Below are positions 7,328-16,337 of a stretch of DNA of 51,474 bases, in pieces. The DNA lies in NCBI GenBank assembly GCA_023511455.1, contig JAIMBJ010000027.1, forward strand, positions 1 to 51,474. The letters are read 5' to 3'. Origin of the DNA: Bacillota bacterium (GTDB taxonomy: Bacteria; Armatimonadota; HRBIN16). Within the stretch, counting starts at the first letter, position 1. Each line of letters starts with the position of its first letter. The translations under genes and the position numbers were made by a program. Under the pieces are notes generated by a model that worked only from the letters and a program-made list of their open reading frames with translations, ran no database searches and had not been told where the DNA came from.

Positions 7328-7420
7328 TTTTGCACCGTCGGGTAGCCGAATGTCAAGCGCAGGCGGGGCAGGGAACAGGGCAAAACCAACAACCTTCGTG
7401 GCAGGAATCAGCGTCCTTCC

Positions 7421-7960
7421 ATGTCCAACTATCTCTTCGTGGCGAAAAGGAACCGAAGAACACGAAATGCTACCGTCTCCCTGGCGGCGGTCGTACTCGT
7501 TCTGGTGGTGTCCGCGCTGTGGCAGCGATGGATGCCGGCGCGAGGGGACTTCGTCGGCAGGGTGGTGGGCGTCTCTGACGGCGACACCATCGAGGTGATG
7601 CGTGCGGGTAGGGCGGTTCGCGTGCGCCTGCAGGGCGTTGATAGCCCGGAAAGCCATCAGGCGTATGGCACGCGGGCGAAACAGTTCACCTCCGATTTGG
7701 TGTTCGGCAAGACGGTGGCGGTGCAGGTACGCGGAACCGACCAGTACGGGCGCATCCTGGGCGAGGTCATCCTGCCAGATGGGCGCAGCCTCAACCGCGA
7801 ACTGGTACGCAACGGCTATGCCTGGTGGTACCGCCGCTATTCGGATGACCCGGTGCTGCAACGTCTGGAGGAGGAGGCGCGGCGCGAAAGGCGTGGCTTG
7901 TGGCGCGACAAGAATCCGATACCTCCCTGGGAGTTTCGGAGGGAACGTCGTCAGCGTTAG
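7421..7960 (+). CDS. Thermonuclease-like (SNase) protein, membrane anchored
   Basis: 179 residues. After a basic N-terminus, residues about 19-35 (TVSLAAVVLVLVVSALW) form a membrane anchor or uncleaved signal. The rest is a staphylococcal nuclease domain: GRVVGVSDGDTIEV, VRVRLQGVDSPES (catalytic Arg and metal Asp), TRAKQFTSDLVFGK, DQYGRILGEV (second Arg) and the terminal ARRERRGLWRDKNPIPPWEF. It is a calcium-dependent nuclease probably acting outside the inner membrane. It stands alone, divergent from the adenosyltransferase operon and convergent with the next gene. Its ribosome site is weak. Confidence 0.92.
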   Translation: MSNYLFVAKRNRRTRNATVSLAAVVLVLVVSALWQRWMPARGDFVGRVVGVSDGDTIEVMRAGRAVRVRLQGVDSPESHQAYGTRAKQFTSDLVFGKTVAVQVRGTDQYGRILGEVILPDGRSLNRELVRNGYAWWYRRYSDDPVLQRLEEEARRERRGLWRDKNPIPPWEFRRERRQR

Positions 7961-8049
7961 GAGGTGGCTACACGACCTTCTGTCTGCATTTCCGTGAAAG
8001 CGTGGCGTCGGCGTGACCGTGCCTGACCCTCTCATGCCGGGTGCATCCC

Positions 8050-11000
8050 TCAACTCCCGCTGACAACCACAAATATCCACCTGCCCGATAGTTCCGGGCT
8101 GACCTCGATAATCACCCTGTTGCCCTCACGGCGGAAGGGAACCTCCCGCCCTTTGCTGCCCGGGGTCGCTCCCTCGAGGAACAGCTGAAACTGCAGAGGG
8201 AACAGGTTTTCGGAGAGCATCAGTCGGGCAGCGCCGTGCACCTGTATTTCCATCACCGCTCCGCCTGGAACTCGCCGTTCTGAGGCGACAGGCGCCCATG
8301 CCACCAGCGCCAGCGGGTTTTCACCGAGTCGCTCGGCGAAGTGATAGCGCTGGCCGTCAATCTCTATCTGTGTGCAGTCTGAGCCGCAGAATGCAGCCAG
8401 TTCTCCGCGCTCGTCGACGCGGAAGCTCACCGTGCCTGAAGCGTTGACGGTCACGCGGTGACCGTTCACGGCGAAGTCTTTCACTTCCACGCGCTCCGAC
8501 GGCAGTTTCAGCCGCTGCAGAACCCGTTCATCCTCCTGCCGGTTTCGAGCGAAGCCGCCGCTCCAATCTTCGACGATATCCCGTGTATGAGGAGCGATGG
8601 CAATCGCGCCGTTCGGGAAGCGGGTAACCAGATACTGCCCTGTGCGCGAAAGGCATTCGGTGTTGTCGTTCACGCCGGGCAATTTGCCGGTGGGCGAGTA
8701 AGCCCCCAGTGCGCTCAATATCTCAAACCAGTTGCGGGCGTCATGCCCCAGGCTGCGGGATTGGTCGTCACGAGGGCGATAGCCGAGGAAGGCAGCGATC
8801 CCCCCTCGGGCAGTTCGCCTGAGCGTGCCCACCACCCGCTCACCGACGTGAGCCACTTCCTCAGTGCCTGGCTCAGCCTGCACAGGGTAGATGCGGTCTA
8901 CCAGAAAGTCGGTCAGGATGGTTTGCGGAGCGACTTCTTTCAGGGTTCCGCTGAAAGTCACCACCCGCCCGGGTGCGGCGATGCCCTCGTTTTGTGCGGG
9001 GGTGTAGCGCACACCGAATATCTGTTGCCACAGCGGGAGCGCGGGTTCGCCCTCAGCAGTGAGTACCGGTGGAGGTCCCGACCATATCACCCGACCGCCT
9101 GCCTCCACCATCTTCTGCATCAGCTCCAGCGTCTTGCGCGAGGGGAAAGGCTCGAACAACGCCACGAGCGTGGTAAAGCGGTAGTCCCCAATACGGATGG
9201 CTCCGCCTTCCAGCTTGCCCTGTTCCAGCAGTTTCCACTGCGTGATGTAGTTGGCGTAGCCGTATTGCGTCATCCAGCTGCCGAACCGCTCTTCCACCGC
9301 CACGAGGTCCAGAGGGTAGAGCATCAGCACCTCTACTGCGCGGTGTTGCATACCCTGCACACGCCCATGATACCCCCCGGCGGTTCCATAGGCGCACTGC
9401 AACCACCAGTGCCTCTGGCTGATTTCCTGGGGAGACCCCCAGTGCGCCGCGTAAGAGTAGGGCACCTCGTTGAGGATACCGGTGGAACATCCGAGAGCGA
9501 GTCCGTAGTAGTTTCTGTCCAGCCAGCCTCCTTCCGAGTGGTCATTCCCGTTGCCGGTTAAGAAATCGCCCCAACGGAAGTAGTCGTAGCACGCCGAAGC
9601 CGCCTGATGCACCGTCACCGACCACACAAAGTTCGGGGTGTACTCGTACTTATGGCGGTTCATGTTCTCCTGCCCTACCTGCCAGTAGTCTACGGTGGGA
9701 CTTTCCGCCCAGGTGGCATGCGCCCGTGCCTCGAGCTTGTGCCCCATGCGCTGCTCGGCATACCGCTTGGCGGCGACGAACAGGTCTACCACTCCATCCT
9801 GCAGCAGGCGGTAATAGCGCGCACGGAAAAGAGCGGTCTCGCGGATGGCTTCCGGCGTCGCACCGAAGACGTGCATCACTGGCTGCCGTGCGCTCAGGTC
9901 GTTGGCGAAGTCCTCCTGTGCGTACACGAAGTAAATCAGGTATCTGGCAAAGTCGCGGTACTGGTCACCGTACATCTGGGCGTAGCGACGCGCCAGGCTG
10001 TCGGTCACGTAGCGCATGGCGAACTCGCCATGTTCATGGTGGTTGAAGTATGCCCAGTCCTGCTGGATGTGCATTTCATCTGAATAGAGGGCATTGAGTT
10101 TCACCCCTGCATCCGCATACATATCTACCAGCGACTTCAAAAATGGCAATGCCTTCTCACTGAAATAGTCCATCTCCGGCGAGCGGTATACCTGTATCAC
10201 CAGCACGCGGTTGAGGTCGCCGATGTCGGTGCGCCCTTCACCGTAGACGCGGATACGTTCAGCGGTAAAGTCTCCTGCCCGCGCCTGAACGTTCGAAAAG
10301 ACCTCTACCTTTGCAGTCTCGCTAATCTCTACGATGTCGCTGGGGTCTACCACGCGGTACGGTGTGCCGGGGATGGATCGCTCGCGAAAAGCAAACACCC
10401 TCACGCCGGCGTCTTCCAGCTCCACCACCCCTTTGTTATTTGCCCAGCGCTTGTGTCGCCAGACCTGCACGCTGAATGCCCCTGTTTTCGGGTCGCGCAA
10501 GCCCTTGCGATACTGCATCCACACACCACATTCGCCCGTGCGGGCGCGGTAGGCAGGTCCCACCTCCAGCGGCGAGAGCAGACTGAGCTCCAGCCCCAGT
10601 CCATAACCCTGTGCGAACCGGGCGATACCTGCGATACGCTGCACGTACTCGTCCATGTCGGGGGTGTAGCGGCGCGGTCCCGCCTGTCCAGGACGATACT
10701 GGCTGAAGAAGTGGTCAAAGGCGATGATGAGAGTACGATGCCCTGCCGCTTTTGCCTGTTCACATACCTGGCGTAAGCTTGCCTCATCTTTTTCAAACGT
10801 CAGACTGAGGTTCAGCACCCTGTCGGGGTCGGAAAGCATTTCTAGTTCCTGATCGCTGACCAGAATGATAGCAGACTTGCCGATTTCGAAGCCGTACGCG
10901 CCCGGATAGCTGACCAGCTCGGCACGGTAGGTGTTTTCAGGGGCTTCGTTGTTCATGATGGTATCCTCCATATTGGCGAGTGCGGGTATCAGTATCCACA

Positions 11001-11058
11001 GTGTTACTAATGCCAGATACACCAGTTGCACCAGATGTTCGGCAACGCCTCTTCTCAC
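8050..11058 (-). CDS. Very large secreted protein, probable glycoside hydrolase-like
   Basis: 1002 residues, starting at GTG with GAGGAGG five bases before it. Residues about 8-28 (HLVQLVYLALVTLWILIPALA) are a signal peptide. The middle has a TIM-barrel-like succession (HRTLIIAFDHFFSQY, LGLELSLLSPLEVG, LNALYSDEMHIQQDW) followed, after a long stretch with YYGLALGCSTG, by VEVLMLYPLDLVAVEERFG and VEAGGRVIWSGPPP, which recall the beta-galactosidase trimerisation (class I glutamine amidotransferase-like) domain found in GH42-type enzymes. The C-terminus is all-beta. The acidic pair in YSDEMH could be catalytic. I cannot name a CAZy family, so substrate unknown. Confidence 0.75.
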   Translation of the reverse strand: MRRGVAEHLVQLVYLALVTLWILIPALANMEDTIMNNEAPENTYRAELVSYPGAYGFEIGKSAIILVSDQELEMLSDPDRVLNLSLTFEKDEASLRQVCEQAKAAGHRTLIIAFDHFFSQYRPGQAGPRRYTPDMDEYVQRIAGIARFAQGYGLGLELSLLSPLEVGPAYRARTGECGVWMQYRKGLRDPKTGAFSVQVWRHKRWANNKGVVELEDAGVRVFAFRERSIPGTPYRVVDPSDIVEISETAKVEVFSNVQARAGDFTAERIRVYGEGRTDIGDLNRVLVIQVYRSPEMDYFSEKALPFLKSLVDMYADAGVKLNALYSDEMHIQQDWAYFNHHEHGEFAMRYVTDSLARRYAQMYGDQYRDFARYLIYFVYAQEDFANDLSARQPVMHVFGATPEAIRETALFRARYYRLLQDGVVDLFVAAKRYAEQRMGHKLEARAHATWAESPTVDYWQVGQENMNRHKYEYTPNFVWSVTVHQAASACYDYFRWGDFLTGNGNDHSEGGWLDRNYYGLALGCSTGILNEVPYSYAAHWGSPQEISQRHWWLQCAYGTAGGYHGRVQGMQHRAVEVLMLYPLDLVAVEERFGSWMTQYGYANYITQWKLLEQGKLEGGAIRIGDYRFTTLVALFEPFPSRKTLELMQKMVEAGGRVIWSGPPPVLTAEGEPALPLWQQIFGVRYTPAQNEGIAAPGRVVTFSGTLKEVAPQTILTDFLVDRIYPVQAEPGTEEVAHVGERVVGTLRRTARGGIAAFLGYRPRDDQSRSLGHDARNWFEILSALGAYSPTGKLPGVNDNTECLSRTGQYLVTRFPNGAIAIAPHTRDIVEDWSGGFARNRQEDERVLQRLKLPSERVEVKDFAVNGHRVTVNASGTVSFRVDERGELAAFCGSDCTQIEIDGQRYHFAERLGENPLALVAWAPVASERRVPGGAVMEIQVHGAARLMLSENLFPLQFQLFLEGATPGSKGREVPFRREGNRVIIEVSPELSGRWIFVVVSGS

Positions 11059-11116
11059 TGGAGCCTCCTCGTCTGCTGGCGGACCATGCTTTTCAGCGCT
11101 TACAAAGACACTTTTC

Positions 11117-11209
11117 TGTCATGCTGAGTGCAAACGAAGCGTCTCATATCCTGTCACCCTGAGCGCCAGCGAAGGGTGTATGAGATTCTTCGCTTCGCTC
11201 AGAATGACA
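11117..11209. repeat. Interspersed repeat cluster (HSERSEES type)
   Basis: Two direct, diverged units start near 11118 (GTCATGCTGAGTGCAAACGA) and 11153 (GTCACCCTGAGCGCCAGCGA), each leading to a CTCAT or ATGAGA end. A third, inverted unit spans about 11181-11208 (TTCTTCGCTTCGCTCAGAAT). Read as protein on the minus strand, this repeat gives the well-known spurious string HSERSEES. Such units occur in many environmental bacterial genomes. The arrangement can fold into long hairpins. Confidence 0.75.
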
Positions 11210-11294
11210 ATACTTCAGAATGACGGATGATGTCGGTTTACGTCGCAAGCTTCCTGACAGTCTTCCAGCCACGTAACTCCTATAGTTCATGCCC

Positions 11295-11366
11295 TGGAGG
11301 GCGAACCTCGTGGTGAGCGGTAAAAACACACGCAACACCTCAGCAGGAGCCTTGCCCTCCAACGGG
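11295..11366. repeat. Second inverted-repeat element in the same gap
   Basis: TGGAGGGC (11295-11302) and its complement GCCCTCCA (11354-11361) bracket about 50 bases. It has the look of a short mobile or structural repeat. The gap 11059-11403 holds no convincing gene: the 72-codon frame across it is a translation of these two repeats. No promoter or RNA gene was recognised in the remainder. Confidence 0.45.
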
Positions 11367-11403
11367 CAATCGGTTCATTAAGAGGTTCCTTACGCCACAG
11401 CAC

Positions 11404-11799
11404 CTATCGCATTGGCTTGACGTTTACCTGTGGAAGCACTTCCCGCAGGTGTTTTGCCCATATTTCGCCCAGCTTCAACGGCGTGGTCTTGTTGCGAGCC
11501 GCGTGTTTCTTATCGACAGTGACCAGCAAGTTGTCTTTGACATATATCGCCGCCTCGCCACCGGCAATCGGCTTGACCACGATGTCCGAAGGCTGGATAT
11601 CCGGGTCCTGCAAAATCTTGACCAGCCGCTGCGTAATCGCGTCTGCCCTCTGCTGCGGCGTCATACCGCCTGCGCTGAAGCGGATGCGCAGGATGAGTTC
11701 GCCTCCAACCGTGACTTCACCAGGAGGCTCTTCCTGCGCAAAGGTGAGGGGGACCATCGTGAACAGCAACGCCAGTGTCACAACCAGTGTCTTCTTCAT
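11404..11799 (-). CDS. Small exported protein resembling the MscS-associated N-terminal domain
   Basis: 131 residues from ATG 11799, chosen because GGAGG lies eight bases upstream and the signal peptide MKKTLVVTLALLFTMVPLTFA begins there. The mature part, GGMTPQQRADAITQRL with IYVKDNLLVTVDKKHA, resembles the periplasmic domain that precedes the channel in some large MscS-family mechanosensitive channels, where it reads RA-x-AI-x-RL and a later I-x-V-x-D-x-x-L-x-V. Here it stands alone without membrane channel segments. It lies 27 bases downstream of fabI and may be co-transcribed. A periplasmic partner or sensor protein is possible; function unproven. Confidence 0.65.
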   Translation of the reverse strand: MKKTLVVTLALLFTMVPLTFAQEEPPGEVTVGGELILRIRFSAGGMTPQQRADAITQRLVKILQDPDIQPSDIVVKPIAGGEAAIYVKDNLLVTVDKKHAARNKTTPLKLGEIWAKHLREVLPQVNVKPMR

Positions 11800-11826
11800 C
11801 GCAGCAACCTCCATTCCACCTGACTT

Positions 11827-12600
11827 TTAGACCATGCCCATGACGTGGTAACCGCTATCCACGTAAAGCACCTCGCCCGTGACGCCCCGTGCGAGGTCGC
11901 TCAGCAGAAAGAGGGCAGCATCCGCCACCTCTTCGGCTTCCGTGTTGCGTCGCAGGGGAGCGACTTCGCGCACCCTTTGCAGCATGGTGGTAAACCCCGC
12001 AATCGCCCGAGCCGCCAGCGTGTTGATAGGTCCCGCCGAAATCGCATTCACCCGAATGCCCTTCGGACCGAGGTCGGAGGCGAGGTAACGCACGCTGGCT
12101 TCCAGCGCGGCTTTGGCGACGCCCATGACGTTGTAGTTCGGCACCACGCGCTCGCTGCCGAGGTAAGTCAGCGTCACCACGCTGCTTCCTTCTCCCATCA
12201 GAGGCTCCAGCGACCGACACAGCGCGACCAGCGAGAAGACGCTCACGTCCATCGCGATACGGAACCCCTCACGCGAGGTATCCACATAGCGCCCCGATAG
12301 CTCCTCTTTCTTCGCAAACGCGACACTGTGTACCAGAATATCCAGTTTGCCCCAGCGCGTCTGTAACTCCTGCGCCAGATTCGCTACCTGCACATCGTCG
12401 GATACATCGCACGGCAGGAGCAGCGTTCCCGGTAGACTTTCCGCCAGCGGACGCACGTTTTTCTCCAGACGCTCGTTCTGATATGTTAACGCCAGGTTTG
12501 CCCCTTCCTGCGCTAACCGCCGGGCAATCGCCCAGGCGATGCTGCGCTCACTGGCAACACCCAGCACCAGAGCGTTCTTCCCTTCCACCAAACCCGACAT
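11827..12600 (-). CDS. fabI: Enoyl-[acyl-carrier-protein] reductase (NADH)
   Basis: 257 residues from ATG 12600. The enzyme performs the final reduction of each fatty acid elongation cycle. Evidence: GLVEGKNALVLGVASERSIA (nucleotide-binding start), LLPCDVSDD, LDILVHSVAFA, the catalytic Tyr-x6-Lys in NYNVMGVAKAALE, and GPINTLAARAI as the substrate loop. An upstream GTG at 12624 is also in frame. The ATG is preferred because family members begin right there and GGAGG lies 11 bases ahead of it. The gene is between the flagellar fliT-like gene and the small exported protein. Confidence 0.95.
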   Translation of the reverse strand: MSGLVEGKNALVLGVASERSIAWAIARRLAQEGANLALTYQNERLEKNVRPLAESLPGTLLLPCDVSDDVQVANLAQELQTRWGKLDILVHSVAFAKKEELSGRYVDTSREGFRIAMDVSVFSLVALCRSLEPLMGEGSSVVTLTYLGSERVVPNYNVMGVAKAALEASVRYLASDLGPKGIRVNAISAGPINTLAARAIAGFTTMLQRVREVAPLRRNTEAEEVADAALFLLSDLARGVTGEVLYVDSGYHVMGMV

Positions 12601-12684
12601 GCAATCACAGACCTCCACTTTCACGAATCAACGTCTCCCCTTTGTTCGATGAAAGTGGAACTTATCCCTGCATGAAGGGGAATT

Positions 12685-13050
12685 TTACGCTGCGCGGTCT
12701 TCCAGACCGCCCGTGGAGGCGCCGAAGTGATAGCGTTGCGCGTTTTCGCGGATACGATGGAGAGAAGCCATGTCTGCCCGCAGTGCGGTCATACGTTCTT
12801 CCATCATCTGCTGCAGATGCTGGTTCATCTGCCAGAGGTGCTGGGCAAATGCAAGAACTTCAGAGGGTAGTTGAGAGGGAGGTGTCTGCCGCAGTACCTC
12901 CAGAATTTGCTCCTGTTCCTGAAGCAGCTGTTGCAATGCAGGCCAGTCCTGACGGCGGATGGCGTCCTCTTGCAGGGCGCAGAGAAGCTTCACCCGCTCG
13001 GCATACTTCGCCAGCCACTTCTGCCAGGATGCATCGTCCTCAGGCGGCAT
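12685..13050 (-). CDS. FliT/FlgN-like flagellar helical protein
   Basis: 121 residues from ATG 13050, with GGAGG six bases before it inside the end of fliS; the reading frames overlap by 11 bases, suggesting coupling. The sequence is almost wholly helical and charged, with Gln- and Leu-rich helices (QQLLQEQEQILEVL, HLWQMNQHLQQMMEERM). The place right after fliD and fliS is where the FliT chaperone of the filament cap is usually found, and the length fits. Sequence similarity in this family is low, so the name rests mainly on position. Confidence 0.65.
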   Translation of the reverse strand: MPPEDDASWQKWLAKYAERVKLLCALQEDAIRRQDWPALQQLLQEQEQILEVLRQTPPSQLPSEVLAFAQHLWQMNQHLQQMMEERMTALRADMASLHRIRENAQRYHFGASTGGLEDRAA

Positions 13051-13468
13051 GAGACACCTCCATTTTTTCACCGGCTGTTTGGGATGAAGCCTCGCGGACT
13101 GCGACTTCCACCTGCGCCCAGGCTTCTCGCAGGCTTTGCAACATCTCGCACACCTTTTGCACCTTTGCTACATCGTCTTGCAGGTTCGCCATCACCAACT
13201 GTTCATGCATGAACTGGTACAGCGCCATCAGGTTTTGGGCGATTTCTCCACCTGCTTCCATATCCAGCGAGCTTGCCAGCTCGGTGATAATCCGCTGGGC
13301 GCGCACCAGATAATGGTTCTGTTTCTCGCGGTCTCCCTGCTGCATGGCAGCCTGTCCCTGTCTCAAAAAACGGATCGCTCCGTCATACAACATCACCACC
13401 AGTTTGGCAGGTGATGCGGTGTCTACCTGCGTACGCTGGTAAACATCGTAGGGGCTTGTCAACGCCAT
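13040..13468 (-). CDS. fliS: Flagellin export chaperone FliS
   Basis: 142 residues. It begins SPYDVYQRTQVDTASPAKLV followed by VMLYDGAIRFLRQGQAAM, the typical FliS N-terminus and first helix. A four-helix bundle follows, with LVRAQRIITELASSLDMEAGGEIAQ and LMALYQFMHEQLVMAN. FliS holds flagellin unfolded in the cytoplasm before export. It lies 28 bases downstream of fliD and overlaps the fliT-like gene. Confident. Confidence 0.95.
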   Translation of the reverse strand: MALTSPYDVYQRTQVDTASPAKLVVMLYDGAIRFLRQGQAAMQQGDREKQNHYLVRAQRIITELASSLDMEAGGEIAQNLMALYQFMHEQLVMANLQDDVAKVQKVCEMLQSLREAWAQVEVAVREASSQTAGEKMEVSHAA

Positions 13469-13496
13469 CTTCCGCTTCCCTCTTTGTGAAGGTGTA

Positions 13497-15776
13497 TTAT
13501 CTTATGTTGAGACTGCTCAGCAGACTGGCTTGTCCGAACAGAGCAGTGAGATACTGCGCCTGAGAGCGCATCTTGTTCAGGGCGTTCTCCATCGACGTGA
13601 ACTGTGCCCGCAGGTCGTTCGCCCGGCGCTGCATCGCCTCGTCAAACGCCGAGATGCGCTGCTTGATTTCATCGATCTGCTGCTGGATGGTCTTGGTTTC
13701 TTCGGTCAGCGCACCGCTGATGGAATCGGTAAACTGCTGAATCAGCTGGAACACCCGGTCTGCGATGCCGCGCGTGACCGTGACAGTGCCGATGATGCCC
13801 GGTGTGGTGGCGGTCACCCTTATCTGTAAACCGTCGGTGGTGGCGTTGCCTCTGTTGCCGGTCAGGAACTGACCATCACCTGTGGCGGCTTCGCCGTTAA
13901 TGGTACCTGCCACATCCTGCCCACGCACTTCGAGCCGGGTGGTGCCGATGCCGCTGTTGTTATCTGCGGCTTCCTGGTCGCTGACTACGGTGAAAGCCGC
14001 TTTCGAACCATACTGCTTGGAGGTAAGCACCAGTCGTCCGCTCTCGTCCTTCGAAGCAACCAGATAGCGCGACAGCGTGGCGTCCGCGTTAATCTGCGCG
14101 ATGGTGTCGTCGATGGTGTTGCCTGCGTTCAGCGTGATGGAGTACTCGGTGTTGTTGAACAGCGCGCCGCCAAAAGTCAATCGTTCGGTGGTGGTGCTTG
14201 CCTGTGTCTGCGCCAGCGAAGCCGTTGCCTGCGCTTGCGTGGCAACCTGGGTAATGTTGACCGTAAGAGGCTCGCCGGTGGCTTTGGTCTTGCTGGTAGC
14301 GATGACAAAGGTCAGACGCGGATCGCTGGTGCTACCCATCACCCGGAATAGCCGCTCCACATCGCTGAGACGGCTGTTCAGCGCGGCTTCCAGCTGCGAC
14401 TCTTTCAGCACCAGCTTGCCGGAGCCGGTGGGGTCCAGGGTGATCCCCACCTGTGCCAGCATGCTCAGGTCGGAGGGCGCGCCTGCTACCACATCCGACA
14501 CGGTTGCCATCAGCTCGGCGGTCAGCGCGTTGATGGTCGCGTTGCCGAACAGGGGTCCTGTGTCGTAGGTCTCTTTGTCGAAGTAGTCATACTTTTTGAT
14601 GAGGTCTATCGTGGAGTTGTAAGCGTCCACGAATCCCTTAATGGCGTCCTTAATGCTTTTTATATCGCGGCTGACGGTGATCGTCGTTCTCTTCGGGTTG
14701 GTGGCGTCGGCATCCATCAGGGTGATAGTCACACCGGAGATGATGTTGGTCAGCACGTTACTGCTGCTGGTCAGGCTCATGTTGTCTATCTTAAACTGGG
14801 CGTCTCTCGCCTGAATCAGTTCGTTGCCGTAGCCTGCCTTCAGGATACCCAGCGTTTCCAGAACATGCTGGTCGTCGGTGAAAGTGGGCGTGCTGGCTCC
14901 AGTGATTTGCAGACGATAACGAGCAGTACCTTTTTCAGTAACCGTTACCACCGAAGCGGTAACGCCTGCCCCGGCATCGTTGATTTTCTGGGCGATACTG
15001 TTGAGTGAGTCCGTGCTGAGGTCAATGGCGATATCCACACCGTTGATTTTGACGGTTCCCGAAGGCGCACCGCTCAGGTTCAGCAAGGTGCCCACGGCTG
15101 TGCTGGTGTCTGCAAATTTATCGGATTGCGCCCCGTTGGTGACCGCGTTCTTGATGCTGACCGAGCTGGTTACCAGCCCCAAGGATTGCAGTACATTACC
15201 GCTGCCCAGATCGTTCAGGCTAATGGCGTTCGCTGCGCCGGACTCGTGAGCGGTCAGTACCAGATAGTGCTCGCTGCTGCTGACGCTGAGCACAGAGGCG
15301 GTGACCCCCGCTTTGGCGTTGTTGATTCGCGCCGCGATGTCGCGCAGGTTGTCGCTGGCTACTACAGTGACCTGTTTGCCATTGACCATAAAACAGCCGC
15401 TCAAGCCGAGGGCGTTCTCTGCAGTCGTCTGCGCGGTGGTACCGATTTTGTGGTTGGTCGCCAGCTGAGATACCTCCAGCAGGTATGTGCCCGGCAGGGC
15501 ATCAGCGGTAGCGGTAACCCGTGCGACGCTTTCTGCGCTGCTGGTGGCGCTCGCCGCTTTGAAAGCGGTTTGCACGGTAACCTGAGAAATGGCGGATTGG
15601 AAGCCGAGCAGCTGCGTCTGTACAGCCTGTAACCCGCTCAGCCTCTGCGTCAACTGAGACTGTTGAGTCGACCATATCTTCTTGCGACGACTCTCTATCT
15701 GAATGATTTGTTGAATCAGGGTCTCCGTGTCCATTCCGGAGACAAGCCCTGAGAAGTTAATCCCGCTGGTGCTCAA
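13497..15776 (-). CDS. fliD: Flagellar hook-associated protein 2 (filament cap)
   Basis: 759 residues. The N-terminus INFSGLVSGMDTETLIQQII and the following coiled segment are diagnostic of FliD. Middle repeats of the flagellin hook IN type and the C-terminal coiled coil (EETKTIQQQIDEIKQRI, ending LTALFGQASLLSSLNIR) complete the cap protein. It is larger than the common FliD of about 450-550 residues because of inserted D2-D3 type domains between about 130 and 600. The start is TTG (15776), supported by the family N-terminus and an AGGTG ahead. It heads fliD-fliS-fliT-like; no other flagellar genes are in the window. Confidence 0.95.
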   Translation of the reverse strand: MSTSGINFSGLVSGMDTETLIQQIIQIESRRKKIWSTQQSQLTQRLSGLQAVQTQLLGFQSAISQVTVQTAFKAASATSSAESVARVTATADALPGTYLLEVSQLATNHKIGTTAQTTAENALGLSGCFMVNGKQVTVVASDNLRDIAARINNAKAGVTASVLSVSSSEHYLVLTAHESGAANAISLNDLGSGNVLQSLGLVTSSVSIKNAVTNGAQSDKFADTSTAVGTLLNLSGAPSGTVKINGVDIAIDLSTDSLNSIAQKINDAGAGVTASVVTVTEKGTARYRLQITGASTPTFTDDQHVLETLGILKAGYGNELIQARDAQFKIDNMSLTSSSNVLTNIISGVTITLMDADATNPKRTTITVSRDIKSIKDAIKGFVDAYNSTIDLIKKYDYFDKETYDTGPLFGNATINALTAELMATVSDVVAGAPSDLSMLAQVGITLDPTGSGKLVLKESQLEAALNSRLSDVERLFRVMGSTSDPRLTFVIATSKTKATGEPLTVNITQVATQAQATASLAQTQASTTTERLTFGGALFNNTEYSITLNAGNTIDDTIAQINADATLSRYLVASKDESGRLVLTSKQYGSKAAFTVVSDQEAADNNSGIGTTRLEVRGQDVAGTINGEAATGDGQFLTGNRGNATTDGLQIRVTATTPGIIGTVTVTRGIADRVFQLIQQFTDSISGALTEETKTIQQQIDEIKQRISAFDEAMQRRANDLRAQFTSMENALNKMRSQAQYLTALFGQASLLSSLNIR

Positions 15777-15819
15777 ATTGCCGACACCTGCCTTTCAACC
15801 GTCCGGTTCTGACTGACCG

Positions 15820-16245
15820 TTATGCCGCCTGCTGTTGCTCTAATTCCTCAGCCAGTGCTTGGAGCCGTGCCCGGATTTGAGCGATGCGTTCTTCCACTTC
15901 ACGCTGGTAAGCCTGTTCGCGGCGCTCGCGCTCCTCCAATTGCGCACAATAGTATGGCACTCGCTGATTGATACGTTCCACGAATTCAGCAGCGAACTGA
16001 ACGACCCTGCGCAGGTCGTCTCCCTCGGAAACGATGCAGCGCAGGCGGTCGCCCACTACATCCAGCTGCAGCTTGCGCGCGGCGATGATTGCCTTCCATT
16101 CCTCGCTGAACGCCAGCGTCCACGCCTCATTGGGCGTTTCGGATAGTTGCATGTAGAAGGCGTACGCGGTCGCAAATGAAGGGTCTTTCTCCACGCTGTT
16201 CACGTCGATGCCTGTGATCTCGATACGCTGCGCCGGATATGCCAT
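15820..16245 (-). CDS. Hypothetical coiled-coil protein upstream of fliD
   Basis: 141 residues with ribosome site GAGGAGG eight bases before ATG. The N-terminal half is compact (AYPAQRIEITGIDVN, then AWTLAFSEEWKAIIAARKLQ), and the last 45 residues form a charged coiled coil (EERERREQAYQREVEERIAQ). It lies 43 bases ahead of fliD on the same strand, so it may belong to the flagellar operon, but no flagellar family is recognised. Function unknown. Confidence 0.7.
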   Translation of the reverse strand: MAYPAQRIEITGIDVNSVEKDPSFATAYAFYMQLSETPNEAWTLAFSEEWKAIIAARKLQLDVVGDRLRCIVSEGDDLRRVVQFAAEFVERINQRVPYYCAQLEERERREQAYQREVEERIAQIRARLQALAEELEQQQAA

Positions 16246-16337
16246 ACGACCAACCTCCTCTGCCCATATTATCGGCAGGACTCTCTGGCACTCACAGCGA
16301 ATCCGTTCGGAAAAAGTACGGGGATTTGAATCGGGAA

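Noticed and set aside
7351-7356. TTGACA (minus strand) as the -35 of the adenosyltransferase promoter
   Set aside because: It is 26 bases from TATCAT; normal spacing is 16-18.
7298-8080. N-terminal extension of the cobalamin adenosyltransferase to a 441-residue protein
   Set aside because: The extension overlaps the divergent thermonuclease gene, has no similarity to anything, and a strong ribosome site precedes the family-typical start at 7297.
8458-9561. A 367-codon plus-strand frame inside the large secreted protein gene
   Set aside because: Antisense shadow; the minus-strand frame is 1002 codons with signal peptide and ribosome site.
11144-11362. A 72-codon minus-strand frame ending in HSERSEESHTPFAGAQGD
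   Set aside because: This is a translation of the interspersed repeats and is a well-known spurious protein string; no ribosome site.
16239-16337. 33-residue N-terminal extension of the first agarase-like protein
   Set aside because: It overlaps the divergent gene start and the promoter region and is absent from the tandem paralogue.
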